A DNA stretch of 64,000 bases from CAVUBL01 sp963739795 (lineage in GTDB: Bacteria > Acidobacteriota > Thermoanaerobaculia > Multivoradales > DATKCC01). The notes under the pieces were generated by a model. The model saw nothing but the letters and a program-made list of their open reading frames with translations, did not search any database and was not told where the DNA came from. This document shows, one piece after another, positions 60,561 to 64,000 of the stretch; position 1 is the stretch's first letter; the number at the start of each line of letters is the position of its first letter. Location of the stretch: NCBI GenBank assembly GCA_963739795.1, contig CAVUBL010000013.1:62001-126000 (forward strand). The letters are read 5' to 3'. The position numbers and the translations under genes are program-made.

Positions 60561-62000
60561 CTACGTCGACGAGCCGAGGACCTCGGCGATTGCCCGCCGC
60601 AGCTCGTCCAGGGCCGTCTCGATCCGCTCGCGGTGGGTGCGGAACGAGAGCACGCACACCCGGATCGCGTAGCGCTCGTCGGGGAGCACGGTGCCGGTCA
60701 GGAGCACCCGCTGGCCGGCGTTGACCCGCTCGAGCACCTCGCGGCTCGCCCGGTCGCCCGCCTCCCGATCGGCGCCCGGCGGCTCCACGCGGAAGGCGAA
60801 CAGGGAGAGCTCGGGGCCGACGATCATCGCCACGTGGTCGAGGCGGGCGATCTCGGCGGCGAGCCAGCGGGCGAGGTCGATCTTCTCGTCGAGCTCGCGG
60901 CGGAAGGCGCCGACGCCGTAGAGCTTGAACGGCAGCCAGACGCGCAGGCCCCGGTACGGCTTCGAGAGCTCGGGGCCGTGGAGGTAGAAGTCCACCAGGG
61001 CCGGATCGTCCTGCCCGGCGGGCAGGTAGTGGCCGCCGAAGGCGTGGGCGCGGCGCAGGGCCTGGCCGTCGCGCACCAGCAGGGCTCCGTTGCCGTAGGG
61101 CAGGAACAGCCCCTTGTGGGGATCGAGCACCAGGGAGTCGGCGAGCTCGAGGCCGGCGAGGGCCGAGCGGCCGCGCTCGGTCAGGCGGAAGAAGGCGCCG
61201 TAGGCTCCGTCCAGGTGCAGCCACATCCCCTCGCCCTCGGCGAAACGGGCGAGCTCGGGCAGGGGGTCGACGGCGCCGGTGTTGACCGTGCCGGCGTTGC
61301 CCACCACCAGGAAGGGGTGGAGACCGCGGCGCCGGTCGGCGGCCACGGCCTCGGCGAGGGCATCGAGACGGATGCGAAAGGCGCCGTCCGTCGGCACCTC
61401 CCGGACGTGGGCCGCCGGAAAGCCGGCGAGGGCGGCGGCCTTGGCCACCGAGTAGTGGGTCTGGTCCGAGAGGTAGAGGGTCGCCTGGAGGAAGTCCTCG
61501 CCCAGCCGGTCCCGGCGCGCCGTGGTGAGGGCCGTCAGGTGGGCCATGGAACCGCCGCTGGTCAGGAGCCCGCGGGACTCGGCCGGAAATCCCATCAGCT
61601 TCGCGAACCAGGCGAGGACGTTGGACTCGAGCTGGATCAGGGCCGGGGCGGCGGCGAAGACGCCGGTGTAGCGGTTGATCGTGTCGGCGATCAGGTCGGC
61701 GACGGCGGTGGCGAAGAGGCCGCCCCCCGGGATGTAGCCGAGATAGCCGGGGCCCGCGGCGTTGAACGAGAGGGGTGCGGCGCGGTCGAAGACGAGATCG
61801 AGGAGCTCGCCGAAGGGCCGGCCCTCTTCGGGCGGCGGCTCCACCAGAGCGCGGGCCACGTCCACCGCCCCCTCCACGTCGCCGGCCGGCTGCTCCGGCA
61901 GGCTCTCGACGTAGGCGACGATCCGCTCCATCGCCTGGGCGACCAGGCGGCGCATCTCCTCGCCGGACGGCTCCAGCGGGTGGGTGGGCTGGGAAGCCAT
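60561..62000 (-). CDS. PLP-dependent group II decarboxylase (aromatic-L-amino-acid type)
   Basis: A 479-residue enzyme of the pyridoxal-dependent decarboxylase family that includes aromatic amino acid and glutamate decarboxylases. Features: AAGPGYLGYIPGGGLF, GLLTSGGSMAHLTAL, DQTHYSVAKAA (His stacking on PLP), HLDGAYGAFF and the Schiff-base Lys in LVLDPHKGLFLPYG near 294. Substrate cannot be read from sequence. It begins 5 bases after the stop of the M16 peptidase gene, so the two are certainly co-transcribed. Confidence 0.88.
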   Translation of the reverse strand: MASQPTHPLEPSGEEMRRLVAQAMERIVAYVESLPEQPAGDVEGAVDVARALVEPPPEEGRPFGELLDLVFDRAAPLSFNAAGPGYLGYIPGGGLFATAVADLIADTINRYTGVFAAAPALIQLESNVLAWFAKLMGFPAESRGLLTSGGSMAHLTALTTARRDRLGEDFLQATLYLSDQTHYSVAKAAALAGFPAAHVREVPTDGAFRIRLDALAEAVAADRRRGLHPFLVVGNAGTVNTGAVDPLPELARFAEGEGMWLHLDGAYGAFFRLTERGRSALAGLELADSLVLDPHKGLFLPYGNGALLVRDGQALRRAHAFGGHYLPAGQDDPALVDFYLHGPELSKPYRGLRVWLPFKLYGVGAFRRELDEKIDLARWLAAEIARLDHVAMIVGPELSLFAFRVEPPGADREAGDRASREVLERVNAGQRVLLTGTVLPDERYAIRVCVLSFRTHRERIETALDELRRAIAEVLGSST

Positions 62001-62005
62001 CGCCT

Positions 62006-64000
62006 TCAGGGGGTGACCGGGCCGGGCTTCGGGGGCGCCTGCGGAGCGGTCGCCGGAGCGGGAGCGGCCGGTGCTCCCTCTTGCGGCACCAGGATGCCCA
62101 GGACCCGGCGGTCCCAGTGAAGGTACTTGCGCGCCGCCTGCCGGACTTTCTCGGGACTGAGCGAGCGCACCAGCTCGTCGAAGCCCAGGATCTGGCGCGG
62201 GTCCTGGCCCATCCGGTAGTAGTTGCTCAGGGCGCCGATCCAGAAGGAGTTGTCCTGGATCGCGGTCTGGCGCTCGCGCCGCTCGAGCTCGCGGACCTTG
62301 GCGACCAGCTCGGCGTCCGGCCCGGAGGACTGGAAGGCGAGGATCTCCTTGTGGACGCGGTCGACCAGCGCCCGGGCCCGGGTCGGGTTGCAGCCGAACT
62401 GGATCGAGATCGAGTACCGGGGCTTCGGCCGCCAGGCGAGATCGGCGTCGACGCTCACGTTGTAGACGGCGCCCAGGTCCTCGCGCAGCACCTCGCGCAG
62501 GCGCAGCTCCAGGGCGTCGGCCAGGGAGCGCAGGGCGTGGAGATGGTCGCGACTCCAGGTCTCCGGCCCGTGGAGCACAAGCCAGACCCGCCCCTTGGGC
62601 TCGAGCCCCCGCTCCATGGTGAACTCCACCGGCTTGTCCGGGCGCCGGATCCCCAGGTCCCGCCAGGTCTCGTGGCGGCCGGTCGAGGGCAGGGTCGCCA
62701 GGTAGGTGAGGACCGAGGGCTCGATGGCCACCGGGTCGAAGGCGCCGACGATCACGAAGGTGGCGTCGCCGAGATCCGCGAAGCGGTCTTTGTAGATCTC
62801 CAGGGCCTTCTGCGGGTCGATCTGGTCGAGACGCTCGGGGGTCAAGGGCTGGCGCCGGGGATGGTCCTGGTTGAGCTCGCGAATCATGCGCTCGACGAAG
62901 GCCTGCCCCGGGTCCGCCAGGCGGTTCTCCAGGCCGGGCCGCAGGCGCGACCGGTAGGACTCGACGGCGGCGACGTCGAGACGCGGACGAGTCAGGGCCA
63001 GGTAGGCGAGCTGGAAGAGCGTCGGCAGGTCGTCAGTGGAGCCGGAGGCCGAGACCCCCTCCTCGAGCTCGTCGATGTGAGGGTGGACCGAGACCACCTT
63101 GCCGGCCATGGCCTTGGCCAGGGCGATCTCGTCCAGGTTCCCGAGGCCTCCGAGGGAGACGACCGCGTCGGCGTAGGAGGCGGTCAGGGCGTCCTTGTCG
63201 TCCACCAGCGACGAGCCGCCGGGGCTGAAGCCCTCGATCAGCACCTGGTCGGTGCGGAACTGGGTGGGTTTGAGGACCACCGTGACGCCGTTCGAGAGGT
63301 GCCACTCGGTGACCCCGATCTCGGGGATCTCGCGCCGCGAGACGATGGTGCCCGGCTTCGGCGGGTCGGGCACCAGGGTCGCGGCCGCCGGCTTGTCCTC
63401 GTAGGGCGCGAGGGTCAGTCCCTGGACCTTCTGGTAGACGGCCAGCAGGTCGTCCTCCGAGGGCAGCTTCGAGGCCTGGCTCTTCGGGCCGCTCACCAGA
63501 ATCACCCGGTTGGCCTGCTGGGTGTGGAGGTCGGCGAGGGCGTTGACCTGGTCGAGCGTGATCTCGGGCACGAACCGGCGGGCGAGCTCCACCTCCACCT
63601 GGATGCCCGGGATCGGCTCGTCGGTCAGGAAGTTCCGCGAGTACTCGGAGGCGTAGGAGGGGGAGGCGCGGTTCTCGCGCTGGAGGTAGGTGCGCTCGTA
63701 GGCGCGCAGTAGGTCGCGCTTGGTGCGCTCGAGCTCCCCGGCGGTGAAGCCGTGGCGGCGGACCCGTTCGATCTCGGTCAAGAGTGCCTCGAGCCCCTTG
63801 TCGACCTCGCCCGGACGGACCCCGGCCTCCTGCTCGTCGACCTGGGCGCTGCGCACCAGGGGGTCGGTGGCCGAGTAGGCGTAGAGGAAGGGCGGGTCGG
63901 GGCTGTGGCCCACCTCGTAGAGGCGGTCGTTGAGCATGCGGTGGTAGACGCCCTCGATGAGGGAGCGCCGGTAATCGTCCACCGTGCCCTCGGGCCTGGG
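62006..64000 (-). CDS. M16 family peptidase (insulinase type), partial
   Basis: The frame is open to the window edge, so at least 664 residues of the C-terminal part of an M16 protein are seen. Present are an M16_C domain at its N-terminal side (YRRSLIEGVYHRMLNDRLYEV), a linker (VPDPPKPGTIVSRREIPEIG), the inactive second half beginning EWHLSNGVTVVLKPTQFRTD and a second M16_C domain. The tail is a Pro/Ala linker (APAAPAPATAPQAPPKPGP). The zinc site HxxEH would lie in the missing N-terminal part. Probably a periplasmic zinc protease acting on peptides; first gene of a row with the decarboxylase and prolyl oligopeptidase. Confidence 0.9.
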   Translation of the reverse strand, partial: PRPEGTVDDYRRSLIEGVYHRMLNDRLYEVGHSPDPPFLYAYSATDPLVRSAQVDEQEAGVRPGEVDKGLEALLTEIERVRRHGFTAGELERTKRDLLRAYERTYLQRENRASPSYASEYSRNFLTDEPIPGIQVEVELARRFVPEITLDQVNALADLHTQQANRVILVSGPKSQASKLPSEDDLLAVYQKVQGLTLAPYEDKPAAATLVPDPPKPGTIVSRREIPEIGVTEWHLSNGVTVVLKPTQFRTDQVLIEGFSPGGSSLVDDKDALTASYADAVVSLGGLGNLDEIALAKAMAGKVVSVHPHIDELEEGVSASGSTDDLPTLFQLAYLALTRPRLDVAAVESYRSRLRPGLENRLADPGQAFVERMIRELNQDHPRRQPLTPERLDQIDPQKALEIYKDRFADLGDATFVIVGAFDPVAIEPSVLTYLATLPSTGRHETWRDLGIRRPDKPVEFTMERGLEPKGRVWLVLHGPETWSRDHLHALRSLADALELRLREVLREDLGAVYNVSVDADLAWRPKPRYSISIQFGCNPTRARALVDRVHKEILAFQSSGPDAELVAKVRELERRERQTAIQDNSFWIGALSNYYRMGQDPRQILGFDELVRSLSPEKVRQAARKYLHWDRRVLGILVPQEGAPAAPAPATAPQAPPKPGPVTP

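Noticed and set aside
1..64000. CRISPR array, tRNA or rRNA genes
   Set aside because: No regularly spaced repeats and no tRNA or rRNA-like segments were recognised on either strand.

Overview
The window is high-GC DNA with dense, mostly leaderless or short-spaced genes. It most likely comes from an Acidobacteriota genome, and a Thermoanaerobaculia-like lineage is my best guess. The main pointers are a permease of the acidobacterial duplicated orphan permease (ADOP) type, a large complement of secreted peptidases and Asp-box or RCC1 beta-propeller proteins, and paralogous secreted proteins with MopE-type DGLDNDCDG repeats. No rRNA, tRNA or CRISPR array was seen. The taxonomic call is inference from gene content only.

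Layout. 1-5.3 kb: end of a possible HD-GYP gene, DUF4388 protein, SEC-C protein, Tat-exported amidase, a frameshifted secreted protein and a PilZ protein whose stop codon abuts a 315-bp MITE. 5.6-11.4 kb: a large Asp-box 'glycosyl hydrolase' and two tandem EXORDIUM/phosphate-induced-protein-1 homologues, each with its own sigma-54-type promoter and strong terminator. 11.4-17.7 kb: MltD-like transglycosylase and two paralogous secreted proteins ending in MopE repeats plus a knottin-like six-cysteine tail; a broken third relative sits at 23.3-24.4 kb. 18-34.8 kb: envelope and housekeeping functions (lipoproteins, AMMECR1, SpoIIE-type phosphatase, MsrA, trypsin-like protease, M24 peptidase, erythromycin-esterase-like protein, an RCC1-GH25 lysozyme fusion).

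36.1-44.4 kb is the most striking part. It is a single-strand gene row on the minus strand encoding, in transcription order, a radical SAM/SPASM enzyme, two tandem 40- and 38-residue peptides with near-consensus Shine-Dalgarno sites and a shared leader/core layout, a peptidase-less ABC exporter, a second radical SAM enzyme with a cobalamin-binding-like N-terminus, a small secreted protein and the ADOP permease. This reads as an undescribed RiPP (ribosomally made, radical-SAM-modified peptide) system. It is bracketed by two almost identical MerR/TipA-type regulator genes in direct repeat (823 bp, 9,454 bp apart), each with a classical 19-bp-spacer MerR promoter.

45.5-58.3 kb is an accessory region of lower order: a membrane patatin with a homopolymer frameshift, a two-module HNH-type nuclease gene with an in-frame amber codon, VapBC, a 5'-truncated NHL propeller, a decayed toxin-antitoxin pair, an unknown 423-residue protein beside a HepT/MntA pair with a degenerate HepT, a large unknown lipoprotein, and two decayed ORFs next to an inverted repeat. 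58.3-64 kb returns to chromosomal-type genes: prolyl oligopeptidase, aromatic-amino-acid-type PLP decarboxylase and a truncated M16 peptidase, probably co-transcribed and acting in peptide and amino acid use.
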